Shown here: one piece after another, positions 1-7,631 of the stretch
How positions within the stretch are numbered: the stretch's first letter is position 1
Layout: the number at the start of each line of letters is the position of its first letter
NCBI RefSeq assembly: GCF_041725775.1
Contig: NZ_JBEUEL010000047.1
Location: forward strand, 1-14,372
Origin: Pueribacillus sp041725775
GTDB lineage: Bacteria > Bacillota > Bacilli > Bacillales > UBA6769
Length of the DNA stretch: 14,372 nt
Direction: 5' to 3'
The notes under the pieces: generated by a model
Databases searched by the model: none
Told to the model about the DNA's origin: nothing
The model's input: the letters and a program-made list of their open reading frames with translations, nothing else
Made by a program: the position numbers and the translations under genes

Positions 1-368
1 CTAAAAAGGATTCCAAAACCTTTCGTGAAGCTGTTAAAGCAATCTTTCGATTCTCAGATATTCAATTAGCTAGAGCAGAGAAAAACGAACTGTTACGTGC
101 CTACGCGGACAATAAAAAGTATGAGAAAGCCTGCCAAAAACTAGATGAAGGATTTGAAGATGCTTTTCAATACACCGTCGTTGGTAAGGGGCACTCCCGA
201 TTAAATAGCACAAATTTGATTGAGCGTTTAAATCAAGAAATTCGCCGACGAGAAAAAATTATTCGTATCTTTCCGAATATCGCATCAGCGAATCGGCTAA
301 TTGGAGCTATTCTCATAGATATCCATGAAGAGTGGCTGAGTTCTCCCAGAAAGTATATTCAATTTTGA
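1..368 (+). CDS. IS256-family transposase, C-terminal fragment (5' part outside window)
   Basis: The first complete codon is at 3, and 121 residues are visible before the TGA at 366-368. The protein is a DDE transposase that cuts and joins the ends of its own element. The C-terminal block is diagnostic of the family: NLIERLNQEIRRR at residues 71-83 of the fragment, then RIFPN, then LIGAILIDIHEEW. The Glu at fragment residue 74 (bases 222-224) sits where the third catalytic acid of the DDE triad lies in IS256-type enzymes. The frame is open with no internal stop, so the copy may be intact, but its N-terminal two thirds are not in the window. Confidence 0.9.
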   Translation, partial: KKDSKTFREAVKAIFRFSDIQLARAEKNELLRAYADNKKYEKACQKLDEGFEDAFQYTVVGKGHSRLNSTNLIERLNQEIRRREKIIRIFPNIASANRLIGAILIDIHEEWLSSPRKYIQF

Positions 369-374
369 ATGAAA

Positions 375-397
375 ATTGTTGGGGTACCCCCAACAAT
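375..397 (+). terminator. GC-rich hairpin just after the transposase stop
   Basis: A perfect 10-bp inverted repeat (ATTGTTGGGG, loop TAC, CCCCAACAAT) begins 7 bases after the transposase stop codon. No run of T follows, so it is not a classic intrinsic terminator. It may protect the 3' end of the transposase mRNA or block read-through across the element. Confidence 0.4.
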
Positions 398-543
398 CAA
401 TCTTGGGTTAAAAACATGGTAAAGCAATTTACATAAGATCATGGACTTGACTCAAAAAACCTCGTTTAAGTCTCGATTTAACGAACATATTTTAGGCAGT
501 TTACATAGGATAGGTTGAAATAGTAAAGAAGGAAGTGAGAAAG

Positions 544-1092
544 ATGTACTTTGCACCGAATATGTATTTTCATCCTCACTATGCAAACGGGGGCCCGTTT
601 CTTAATTATGGAAATGCCCCATATCAAGGAATAGATGACATGGGGCAATCGTATCCTTTGGGACGGCCAACAAAGGATAGGTTAAGTAGGGATCATGGGA
701 ACCGTCCATTTGTTATAAATATTCATAAAGCCGCAAGTAGAAACCGGACATTTCGAACGGCGATATGGACAGGGAATCACTTGCAAGTTACGTTGATGAG
801 TATAGGAGTAGGTGAAGATATCGGCTTGGAAATGCATCCTCATGTTGATCAATTTCTCCGCATCGAACAAGGTCAAGGCATTGTTCAAATTGGTAATACA
901 CAAACAAATTTAAGTTTTGTTAGAAGAGTGTTTGATGATGATGCAATTTTTGTTCCCGCTGGAAAGTGGCACAATGTTATTAACATTGGTCATACTCCTT
1001 TAAAATTGTATTCGATTTATGCACCACCAGAGCATCCATTTGGTACCGTTCATGTAACTAAAGCTGATGCAATCGCTGCTGAACATTCATAA
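544..1092 (+). CDS. Cupin-domain protein (YrkC-like)
   Basis: This 182-residue protein carries a single cupin beta-barrel. Cupin motif 1 is GLEMHPHVDQFLRIEQGQG at residues 94-112, with His98 and His100 as likely metal ligands. A Gln (103) stands where many cupins have Glu; I recall this from the family of short Bacillus and clostridial cupins resembling YrkC. Motif 2 is VPAGKWHNVIN at 137-147, with His143 as the third ligand. The first 40 residues are rich in Tyr, Asn, Gly and His and have no signal peptide. A GTG at 535 gives nine extra codons, but it lies inside the Shine-Dalgarno AAGGAAGTGA (529-538). The ATG at 544 sits 8 bases after the AGGAAG core, so I start there. The gene stands alone between the IS end and a terminator. 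The metal-dependent fold is well supported; substrate and reaction are unknown. Confidence 0.85.
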   Translation: MYFAPNMYFHPHYANGGPFLNYGNAPYQGIDDMGQSYPLGRPTKDRLSRDHGNRPFVINIHKAASRNRTFRTAIWTGNHLQVTLMSIGVGEDIGLEMHPHVDQFLRIEQGQGIVQIGNTQTNLSFVRRVFDDDAIFVPAGKWHNVINIGHTPLKLYSIYAPPEHPFGTVHVTKADAIAAEHS

Positions 1093-1160
1093 GTACTTTT
1101 TATGTTAAAGGTTAAAAATACACGTTAGAATAATTGAAAAACATTAAAGCCAAAATCTAC

Positions 1161-1203
1161 AAAAGCTTATAATCGGATTATCTTAAGGTTATAAGCTTTT
1201 TTA
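1161..1203 (+). terminator. Intrinsic terminator of the cupin gene
   Basis: A perfect 12-bp stem (AAAAGCTTATAA at 1161-1172 with TTATAAGCTTTT at 1189-1200) is followed by more T. The loop is 16 bases. The symmetry of the A and T tracts means it could also work on the minus strand. Confidence 0.8.
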
Positions 1204-1261
1204 TTTATTTATTTACTAAATGAGGTCTTTATAGTAATGAGTGCAATTGTCCTCGGTTTCA

Positions 1262-1270
1262 TGCTATGAT
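1262..1270 (+). promoter_or_regulatory. Extended -10 promoter for the methyltransferase gene
   Basis: TGCTATGAT matches the extended -10 form TGnTATAAT with one change. No good -35 box is found 16-18 bases upstream, which fits an extended -10 promoter. It lies 46 bases before the GTG start, and the gene is preceded by a terminator, so a promoter is needed here. Confidence 0.45.
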
Positions 1271-1316
1271 AGACTGGAACTTTCGTTCGTGTTTGTGAAA
1301 GGGAGAGACTTACATC

Positions 1317-2153
1317 GTGGCAATTGGAGCACAACCATTTTTAAAGTGGGCTGGGGGGAAACGTCAACTCCTTCCAGAAATTCGCAAATATATTCCGAAA
1401 TACTATGATACGTATTTTGAACCGTTCGTTGGAGCTGGTGCGGTTCTTTTTGATCTGCAACCGCAGAAAGCAGTGATTAACGATATTAACTTTGAGTTAG
1501 TTAATACATACAACGTGATTCAAAAGCATGTTGAGGAACTTATTGAAGCGTTAAGAAAACATAAAAATGAAAAAGATTATTTTTATGCGATTCGAGATTT
1601 AGATCGATCGGATGAATTTAAAAACTTATCGATGATTGAACGTTCAGCTCGAATGATCTATTTAAATAAAACATGTTTTAATGGTTTATTTCGGGTAAAT
1701 AGTCAAGGTCAATTTAATGTTCCCTTTGGTAAATACAAAAATCCGAAAATTGTAAATGAAGATGTTTTACGAGCAGTGAACCATTATTTAAAAGCAAACG
1801 AGATTACGATATTAAATGTCGACTTTGAAACAGCTGTAGCTGATGCAAAAGAAGGCGATTTCATCTATTTTGATCCACCGTACGATCCGTTATCAGAAAC
1901 GTCATCGTTTACAGGTTATAGTTTGGATGGTTTCAACCGCGAAGATCAATTACGTTTGCGAGACTTGTTTGTTGAGCTACATGAACGGGGCTGTTATGTG
2001 TTATTAAGCAATTCAGCGACAGATTTTATTAAAGACATTTATGCGGATTTTCATATTGACGTCGTTTCTGCAAATCGCAATATTAACTCGGTTGCATCAA
2101 AAAGGGGGAAAATTGACGAGGTGCTGGTGAGAAATTATGAGTGTGACCAATAA
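1317..2153 (+). CDS. DNA adenine N6-methyltransferase, Dam/DpnM type (alpha class)
   Basis: This 278-residue enzyme transfers a methyl group from S-adenosylmethionine to N6 of adenine in DNA. Motifs appear in the alpha-class order. PFLKWAGGK lies at residues 7-15, and the SAM-binding FVGAGA at 37-42. The middle part includes LNKTCFNGLFRVN (116-128), typical of the Dam/DpnM/MboI family. The catalytic DPPY is at 186-189. The tail has NRNINSVASKRGKIDEVLVRN, as in Dam-like enzymes. Length is normal for the family. The GTG start is preceded by GGGAGAG (1301-1307), nine bases away. The downstream nuclease gene overlaps by 17 bases, which makes this the modification arm of a type II restriction-modification system rather than an orphan Dam. 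Target is probably GATC or a related A-containing site; the sequence alone does not settle it. Confidence 0.92.
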   Translation: MAIGAQPFLKWAGGKRQLLPEIRKYIPKYYDTYFEPFVGAGAVLFDLQPQKAVINDINFELVNTYNVIQKHVEELIEALRKHKNEKDYFYAIRDLDRSDEFKNLSMIERSARMIYLNKTCFNGLFRVNSQGQFNVPFGKYKNPKIVNEDVLRAVNHYLKANEITILNVDFETAVADAKEGDFIYFDPPYDPLSETSSFTGYSLDGFNREDQLRLRDLFVELHERGCYVLLSNSATDFIKDIYADFHIDVVSANRNINSVASKRGKIDEVLVRNYECDQ

Positions 2154-3417
2154 AGCTTGGGACGTGCTTTTCGAGCGTCACAACATTCTTCAGTTTATCG
2201 AACAACACGGCTATTTCATTATTCAAGCGAAAGAAATTAAAAAAGAGCGTGAGCCGAGGCTAATGGCAAAGTTTGACCATTCGAAACATTTGCCGAAGCT
2301 TTTTAAAGAGAATGGATTGTCTATTTTGCCTATTTCTCGTTCAAGTTATATTATTGGTGAATTTGATGCGTATGAGAAAGTAGAATATGATAACTCAATT
2401 AAACCTGAACAAATCAGTTTTCCTCCTGAAATTACGACGATTGATCCGACGAACTTGTATTCAGAAAGTTCAGCCCTTCATTGTGCATTTGTGACAGGAA
2501 TGATTGAGGATGTTCTCGGTGAGAAGGCATTTCAAACGATTTCGGGGCGAATGTCATCGCAACAGTTTGATTTTAATATTCGGATGCGAAGTGGTTTTGA
2601 CCATCAAATTACTATAAAAAATTCACAAGTGGAAATTGATGGCGGTTATGAAAGTATAAGTCAATTTATGCTTATTGAAGCAAAAAATCAGAAGGTTGAA
2701 GACTTTCTTGTTAGGCAACTTTTTTATCCGTACCGATTATGGAAACGGAAAACGAATAAACGGGTGAAACCGATTTTTTTTACATATTCAAATGATATTT
2801 TTAGTTTCTTTATTTATGAGTTTTTAAACGATGAACGTTATAATTCGTTACAGCTTGTGGAGCAAAAAGATTATATCATCGCTCATGAGCATTTAACATT
2901 TGAAAATATCATTGATCTTTTTAAACAAACTAACGTTCAGCCGGAACCTAAATTTCCGTTTCCACAAGCGGATTCATTTCCAAGAGTTGTCGATTTGTTA
3001 AGTTTGCTCATGGGACAAGATCTAAGCAAGCATGATATCACATTAAACTATGACTTTGACGACCGGCAAACAAATTATTACACGACGGCAGGCATGTATC
3101 TTGGTCTCATTGAAAAATATACAAATGATGACCGGCAAACGATGTTCACATTAACACGAGCAGGAAAACGATTGATGGGGCAGAGGACGAAAGAAAAATT
3201 TCTTAAACTTGCTCAACTTATATTTGAACATAAACCGTTCAATCAGGTTTTTGCAGAATATTTGAAAACGAATCGATTACCATGCAAGCAACGGGTTGTT
3301 GAAATTATGAAGAACTGCCAGCTATATAATCTTCATGCAGATAGTACTTATTATCGCCGTGCACAGACGGTGTTAAGCTGGATTAAATGGATTGTAGAAT
3401 TGCCGAAAACATATTAA
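2137..3417 (+). CDS. Probable type II restriction endonuclease (PD-(D/E)XK fold)
   Basis: This 426-residue protein overlaps the methyltransferase gene by 17 bases, so the two are probably translationally coupled; a weak GGTGAG lies just before the ATG. The central part carries a PD-(D/E)XK nuclease signature: Asp168 in VEIDGGYE, then Glu181 and Lys183 in LIEAKN, followed by DFLVRQLFYPYRLW, a block often seen after the active site in such enzymes. The first ~85 residues form a separate domain with a PISRSSYIIGEF motif. Residues about 285-350 (TTAGMYLGLIEKY...MFTLTRAGKRLM) look like a winged helix, a plausible DNA-reading part. I recall this domain set from restriction-like proteins, some mislabelled translation elongation factor. 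It does not resemble Sau3AI, DpnII or MboI in length or motifs as I remember them. The nuclease role is inferred from motif plus context. Confidence 0.75.
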   Translation: MSVTNKAWDVLFERHNILQFIEQHGYFIIQAKEIKKEREPRLMAKFDHSKHLPKLFKENGLSILPISRSSYIIGEFDAYEKVEYDNSIKPEQISFPPEITTIDPTNLYSESSALHCAFVTGMIEDVLGEKAFQTISGRMSSQQFDFNIRMRSGFDHQITIKNSQVEIDGGYESISQFMLIEAKNQKVEDFLVRQLFYPYRLWKRKTNKRVKPIFFTYSNDIFSFFIYEFLNDERYNSLQLVEQKDYIIAHEHLTFENIIDLFKQTNVQPEPKFPFPQADSFPRVVDLLSLLMGQDLSKHDITLNYDFDDRQTNYYTTAGMYLGLIEKYTNDDRQTMFTLTRAGKRLMGQRTKEKFLKLAQLIFEHKPFNQVFAEYLKTNRLPCKQRVVEIMKNCQLYNLHADSTYYRRAQTVLSWIKWIVELPKTY

Positions 3418-3764
3418 AAGTTCTAGGAAAATTCACACGCTTCAGCTAGTCATAATCGTCATGAGTTTTTTGTTATAGTAGCGACTTTTGCGCTTTTTTT
3501 GCTAGAAGTATCGGAGTATTGAGTCTTTTCGACAGGCAATTGCAAGCAGTACTTATTCGTTTGCTATGCTTCATTCTCAAAGCCCGTGTTGTTCTTAAAC
3601 TTTCCCGTTTTTTTGAAAGTCGATTTAGATTTGTACTTGTGATAATTCAACTATATATTTAGTGTTTTCTCCCTATAGAAATAGAAATGGCCTGTTAGTT
3701 ATAATATGTAAATATACAGTTAAAAAGCTGTCGGAGAAAGATTTTCGACAGCTTGAACGTTAGT
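3418..3764. other. Intergenic region of 347 bases without a credible gene
   Basis: The region follows the nuclease gene and ends at the Hsp20 terminator. A weak hairpin AGCG (3480-3483) / CGCT (3491-3494), followed by seven T, could end the restriction-modification transcript. From about 3463 to 3660 a plus-strand frame lacks stops, and the minus strand holds a 33-codon frame (3574 to 3473) rich in Lys, Ser and Thr. Neither has a ribosome binding site. The segment may be the remnant of a repeat or insertion element; nothing definite can be assigned. Confidence 0.5.
3721..3754 (-). terminator. Intrinsic terminator of the Hsp20 gene
   Basis: On the minus strand AAGCTGTCG (3754-3746) pairs perfectly with CGACAGCTT (3733-3725) across a 12-base loop, followed by TTTTTAA. 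It begins 10 bases after the Hsp20 stop codon. Confidence 0.85.
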
Positions 3765-4211
3765 TTAATGATAAAATTCGATATCAATTTTCTTTTTATC
3801 GTCTTTCATTAATTTAGGCATGCGTACTTCGAGTACACCATTTCGATAAGATGCTTTTACTTCTTCATGACTCACACGGCTTGGCAGAGTTACGGAGCGG
3901 TGAAAACGGCCAACGAAACGTTCCTGCCGGTGAACATTTTCTTCTTTCGTTTCTTTTGAACGATTCATCGTTCCGCTTATCGATAGTCTATTATCTTGAA
4001 TGTCGATATTGAGATCTTCTTTACTTTCAAGACCTGGAAGATCACACGTTGCAATGATTTCGTTTTCTGATTCATGAACGTCGACTCTTATTCCGCTAAA
4101 GTGCTTATCAAAACTAATTGTAGAAGCAAAGTCAAAGTCTGAAAAGAAATTCTCAAAATTTTTGCGCATATTTACTAATTGTCTAAACGGATCATATGGG
4201 GTGAGAGTCAT
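3765..4211 (-). CDS. Hsp20 / alpha-crystallin family small heat-shock protein
   Basis: This 148-residue chaperone is of the ATP-independent type that binds unfolding proteins in the cytoplasm as oligomers. A short N-terminal arm (YDPFRQLVNMRKNFENFF) precedes an alpha-crystallin domain at about residues 40-135. The domain includes ATCDLPGLESKEDLNIDI and the family hallmark ASYRNGVLEV (120-129). A C-terminal I-x-I motif (IDI, 142-144), used for oligomer contacts, is present. The ATG has an ideal AAGGAGG ten bases upstream. The gene is divergent from the TAXI receptor gene, and the 199-base gap between the two starts must hold both promoters. I saw no CIRCE element and no convincing CtsR or SigB site. 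Members of this family in Bacillus include YocM and the coat-associated CotP and CotM; I cannot tell which is closest. Confidence 0.93.
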   Translation of the reverse strand: MTLTPYDPFRQLVNMRKNFENFFSDFDFASTISFDKHFSGIRVDVHESENEIIATCDLPGLESKEDLNIDIQDNRLSISGTMNRSKETKEENVHRQERFVGRFHRSVTLPSRVSHEEVKASYRNGVLEVRMPKLMKDDKKKIDIEFYH

Positions 4212-4296
4212 AGGGGAACATCCTCCTTTATAGTCTTTTGGTCACCCTTACTATTTCCTCAATTTTAAAAAATAAACATTGTTTTCACATGATAGA

Positions 4297-4326
4297 TTGC
4301 ATGTCTTTATAAATTTGTGTTATTAT
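4297..4326 (+). promoter_or_regulatory. Candidate sigma-A promoter of the TAXI receptor gene
   Basis: TTGCAT (4297-4302) and TATTAT (4321-4326) are separated by 18 bases, about 85 bases before the ATG. An inverted repeat ACATG (4287-4291) / CATGT (4300-4304) overlaps the -35 box and could be an operator. Both are judged by eye. Confidence 0.4.
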
Positions 4327-4410
4327 GACAAAAAGGCAGAATAATTAGACATTTTACATCTAAGTATAAACTAGGATAAATTTTCAAAAACTATACAAAG
4401 GGGAGATAAG

Positions 4411-5421
4411 ATGTTTAAGAAGAAACATATCTTTTTGTCCATGCTGTTACTTTTAGTCTTAGCACTTATGACAGCATGTGGTGGCGGAGATGATGATGGT
4501 GCAGCAGATGATGATAAAGGCACTCCAGCTGATAGCGATGGTACCATTGATTTGCTTATGGGAACAGGGAGCCAAGGCGGTACATACTTCCCACTAGGTG
4601 CGGAGATGGCTAACGTATGGAACAATAATATTGAGAATGTAAACGTAACATCGACAGAATCTGGTGCTTCTGTAGAAAACTTAGCGAAAATTTCAAATGG
4701 TGAATTTGACCTTGGTATGACTGTTAACCTTCCTGCATATGATGCATTAGCTGGAACAGGCGACTTTGAAGGGAATAAGGTTGAAAACTTTGCGTATATT
4801 GGACACATTTATCCTGAAGTGCTTCAAGTCGTAACACGTGAGAGCACGGGCATTAATAGCATTGAAGATTTAAAAGGGAAACGAGTTGCAATTGGACCAC
4901 CTGGAAGCGGAACACAGGCTGCAACGATCATGGTACTTGAAGCGTACGGCTTAAAAGAAGGCGATTATGAAGCGTATCAAGAAGGCTTTGGTGACGCAAA
5001 GTCAAAGCTTCAAGACGGAACGATCGATGCTTCATTTGGGCTTCTTGGACTTCCTGATGCGGGAATTGATGAGTTACAAGCGTCGGTGAATGATGTAAAG
5101 TTTTTACCGATTTCAGATGAAGCGATTGAGTATATCGAAGAGAACAGCGGTTATTCTGCGTATACGATTGAAGCAGGGGCGTATGAGTGGCTAGAAGAAG
5201 ATATTCCAGCTGCTTCAGCTTTTGCGGTTCTCGTCGCGAATACGGATACAGTCGATGATGATTTAGCATACCAGCTTGCAAAAGTGATGCTTGAAAATTC
5301 TTCTGAAAACACTCATCCTCAAGCAAAACATATGACGGAAGAAAATGCACTGAACGGACTTGGTGATTTACCATTGCATCCAGGTGCAGAAAAATATTAT
5401 CAAGAAATTGGGATAAGATAA
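4411..5421 (+). CDS. TAXI-family TRAP transporter solute receptor (lipoprotein)
   Basis: This 336-residue protein is the extracytoplasmic receptor that hands substrate to a TRAP permease. The N-terminus is a lipoprotein signal: KKK, a hydrophobic stretch (residues 7-20), then LMTAC with Cys23 as the lipidation site. A Gly and Asp-rich linker follows (24-44), unusually acidic. The mature domain starts with LLMGTGSQGGTYFPLG (48-63), the signature of the TAXI group. It continues with GEFDLGMTVN and SIEDLKGKRVAIGPPGSGT, also typical. TAXI receptors known to me bind small carboxylates or amino acids such as glutamate, but the ligand cannot be read from sequence. The Shine-Dalgarno AAAGGGGAG precedes the ATG. 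The partner permease is directly downstream behind a hairpin. Confidence 0.94.
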   Translation: MFKKKHIFLSMLLLLVLALMTACGGGDDDGAADDDKGTPADSDGTIDLLMGTGSQGGTYFPLGAEMANVWNNNIENVNVTSTESGASVENLAKISNGEFDLGMTVNLPAYDALAGTGDFEGNKVENFAYIGHIYPEVLQVVTRESTGINSIEDLKGKRVAIGPPGSGTQAATIMVLEAYGLKEGDYEAYQEGFGDAKSKLQDGTIDASFGLLGLPDAGIDELQASVNDVKFLPISDEAIEYIEENSGYSAYTIEAGAYEWLEEDIPAASAFAVLVANTDTVDDDLAYQLAKVMLENSSENTHPQAKHMTEENALNGLGDLPLHPGAEKYYQEIGIR

Positions 5422-5438
5422 GTAATCTGTTTTACTTA

Positions 5439-5473
5439 AAGGGCCAGACACTCGGTGTCCTGGTCCTTTTTTT
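5439..5473 (+). terminator. Hairpin terminator between receptor and permease genes
   Basis: AAGGGCCAG pairs with CTGGTCCTT (one G-U pair), and an inner ACAC/GTGT extends the stem with a one-base bulge. Seven T follow. It lies between two genes of one transporter. A leaky terminator here would give more receptor than permease, as is common for binding-protein transporters; the leakiness is inference. Confidence 0.75.
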
Positions 5474-5517
5474 AACAAGTAGCATACTTCTAAGAGGTAA
5501 AAAGGGCGGGTGATTAC

Positions 5518-7518
5518 TTGAAAAAGTGGTTTAAAAAAGAACGAGAAGAGGAAAATGATGTAAAAGATGAGGACTTATCCGTAGATGAAATATTAGAAAA
5601 GTATGACCGCGAAAGTACGTATCGCAGGAATCTTGGAAAATGGTCTTGGGTTGTGTTTTTTCTTGCAGTATCTTTAACACTTTTCCATTTATTTACCGGC
5701 TTTCGTGGAGCTTTTGAAGCACGTATTCAAGGACCGATTCATCTTGGTACAGCATTAGGACTTATTTTTTTGCTTTTTCCAATTAAAAAAGGGTTGCAAC
5801 GTAAGCAAAAAGGTGTTCCGTGGTATGATGCTATATTAGCTTTTATCGCTCTCGGTGTCGGATATTATAACGTCGTTTTTTACGAGGAGCTCGTTAGCCA
5901 AAAAATTGTTTTCGGTTATACATCGTTGGACTACATTGTCGCAACATTGGGGGTTCTTCTCGTGCTCGAAGCGGCAAGGCGCTGTGTAGGTTTGCCGATT
6001 GTGATTGTTGCAGGAATTGGAATTTTATACGCGTTGTACGGGAACTATATTCCGTCGAAAATGTTTGCGCATCGAGGATTTGATTGGGGAACGTTAGTAA
6101 CAGACTTATATTTAACGACAAAAGGAATTTATAGTACACCTATTCAAGTATCTTCAACGTTTATTTTTCTATTTTTACTTTTCGGTGTAATGTTAATTCG
6201 GACTGGCGTTGGACAATTTTTTAATGATTTCGCTTTTGCGCTTACTGGTCGATTTACAGGAGGTCAAGCGAAAGCGGCGGTTGTTGCAAGCGGATTGCAA
6301 GGAATGGTTTCTGGAAGCTCGGTTGCGAATACAGTTGGCTCAGGTTCATTTACGATTCCGATGATGAAAAAAGCTGGCTATAAGCCGGAGTTTGCAGCTG
6401 CAACAGAAGCGAGCGCTTCAACAGGTGGCCAAATCATGCCTCCGATTATGGGCGCTGCTGCGTTCATCATGGCTACGTACACAGAAATACCGTATAGCCA
6501 TATTATGCTTGTTGCCATTATTCCAGCTACACTTTATTTTTTAGGAGTTTTTTTCGGGGTTCACTTTGAATCGAAAAAAAGAGGAATTGTTGGTTTCTCA
6601 AAGGATTCACTGCCGAGAATCGGTCAGTTAATGAGGGAACGAGGCTATTTAATTTTACCGCTTGTCGTTATATTTTATACGTTATTAACAGGTCGGACCC
6701 CAATGAGGGCAGCATTAATCGCGATTTTAGTTTCTTTTTTAGTTAGTTTAATTCGAAAAGAGACGCGAATGTCGATTTGGGGTGTTTTTAAGGCATTTGA
6801 AGAAGGTGCACGAACGGCATTACCGGTTATAGCCGCTTGTGCAGCTGCAGGCATTATTGTTGGTGTCGTTGTTCAAACAGGTCTAGGAGGAAGAATTGCA
6901 AATGGAATTATTGCTCTAGGTGGAGGAAGCTTAATTTTTACACTCTTTTTTACGATGATCGCATGTTTGATCTTAGGTATGGGATTACCGACAACGGCAA
7001 ACTACGTTGTTACTGCAACGATGGCTGCCCCTGCTTTAGTGCTAGGCTTAGACGTACCTGTACTTGCCGCTCATTTCTTCGTCTTTTATTTTGGAATCGT
7101 TGCTGACATTACACCACCAGTTGCTTTAGCAGCTTATGCGGGAGCGGGATTAGCGAGGGCGAATCCATTTATGAGTGGAGTGACGGCCTTTAAGTTAGCC
7201 ACAGCTGCCTACATTATTCCGTATATGTTTGTATTGAATCCACAATTATTGTTAATTGACGCTGAATGGATTCCAACGTCAATCTCAGTTATTACCGCTG
7301 TCATAGGCATGATTGGCATAAGCAGTGGTTTGATGGGCTACTTTATTCGAAATGCTTACATATGGGAGCGATTTGTATTATTTACTGGAGGATTAGCTTT
7401 AATCTTTCCGGAAAATGTAACAGATATAGTTGGAGTTTCGGTGATTTTAGGCGTCTTATTTATTCAATCACGCCGTCCGAAAGATATTATTGAACGTCCG
7501 CGCATGTCACTTAGTTAA
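5518..7518 (+). CDS. TRAP transporter permease, fused DctQ-DctM (4TM/12TM) subunit
   Basis: This 666-residue membrane protein fuses the small (DctQ-like) and large (DctM-like) TRAP permease subunits, the usual arrangement for TAXI systems. Uptake is driven by an ion gradient, normally sodium. A charged N-terminal tail (residues 1-40, many Glu, Asp and Lys) precedes the first helix at about 41-60, and further helices follow to the C-terminus. DctM hallmarks include SGSSVANTVGSGSFTIP (265-281), STGGQIMPPIMGAAAF (301-316), GMGLPTTANYVV (487-498) and FYFGIVADITPPVALAAY (523-540). It begins with TTG; the ribosome site is GGGCGGGTGA at 5504-5513, an odd variant of the consensus. The gene lies 96 bases after the receptor gene and ends at a strong terminator. 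Confidence 0.95.
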   Translation: MKKWFKKEREEENDVKDEDLSVDEILEKYDRESTYRRNLGKWSWVVFFLAVSLTLFHLFTGFRGAFEARIQGPIHLGTALGLIFLLFPIKKGLQRKQKGVPWYDAILAFIALGVGYYNVVFYEELVSQKIVFGYTSLDYIVATLGVLLVLEAARRCVGLPIVIVAGIGILYALYGNYIPSKMFAHRGFDWGTLVTDLYLTTKGIYSTPIQVSSTFIFLFLLFGVMLIRTGVGQFFNDFAFALTGRFTGGQAKAAVVASGLQGMVSGSSVANTVGSGSFTIPMMKKAGYKPEFAAATEASASTGGQIMPPIMGAAAFIMATYTEIPYSHIMLVAIIPATLYFLGVFFGVHFESKKRGIVGFSKDSLPRIGQLMRERGYLILPLVVIFYTLLTGRTPMRAALIAILVSFLVSLIRKETRMSIWGVFKAFEEGARTALPVIAACAAAGIIVGVVVQTGLGGRIANGIIALGGGSLIFTLFFTMIACLILGMGLPTTANYVVTATMAAPALVLGLDVPVLAAHFFVFYFGIVADITPPVALAAYAGAGLARANPFMSGVTAFKLATAAYIIPYMFVLNPQLLLIDAEWIPTSISVITAVIGMIGISSGLMGYFIRNAYIWERFVLFTGGLALIFPENVTDIVGVSVILGVLFIQSRRPKDIIERPRMSLS

Positions 7519-7529
7519 TCTTTTTTATT

Positions 7530-7570
7530 TAGGCTTGTGAACGAGATCAGTTGTTCACGAGCCTATTTTT
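7530..7570 (+). terminator. Intrinsic terminator of the TRAP permease gene
   Basis: TAGGCTTGTGAAC (7530-7542) pairs with GTTCACGAGCCTA (7553-7565) over 13 positions with one wobble, followed by five T. It separates the transporter transcript from the aminomutase gene. Confidence 0.88.
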
Positions 7571-7631
7571 GTTCATTTTCATCTCAATATAACGTAAGTT
7601 AACATTGGAGAGTAATTTTTTTGCTACTTTA

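Larger units (their letters stand above)
1..453 (+). mobile_element. Right-hand part of an IS256-family insertion sequence
   Basis: This segment holds the 3' end of an IS256-type (mutator-class) transposase gene plus about 85 bases of non-coding end. The stretch at 425-453 reads CAATTTACATAAGATC followed by ATGGACTTGACTC. That resembles the right terminal repeat of IS256-group elements, in which a TTTACAC-like block precedes a GGACTT-like block. I therefore place the right end near 453. The left end lies outside the window, so the terminal repeat and the 8-9 base target duplication cannot be checked. The boundary is inference; the family assignment rests on the protein. Confidence 0.75.

Noticed and set aside
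535..543. GTG start at 535 for the cupin gene
   Set aside because: It lies inside the Shine-Dalgarno AAGGAAGTGA; ATG 544 has proper spacing.
3473..3574. 33-codon minus-strand frame in the gap after the nuclease gene
   Set aside because: No ribosome binding site or promoter and no recognised family; kept only as part of the intergenic note.
4212..4410. CIRCE, CtsR or SigB control of the Hsp20 gene
   Set aside because: No TTAGCACTC/GAGTGCTAA repeat, no tandem GGTCAAA heptads and no properly spaced GTTT/GGGTAT pair were found.
4371..4808. 145-codon minus-strand frame
   Set aside because: It is the antisense of the TAXI receptor gene, whose signal peptide and family motifs are clear.
4928..5374. 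148-codon minus-strand frame
   Set aside because: Antisense shadow of the receptor gene, with no ribosome site or recognisable domain.
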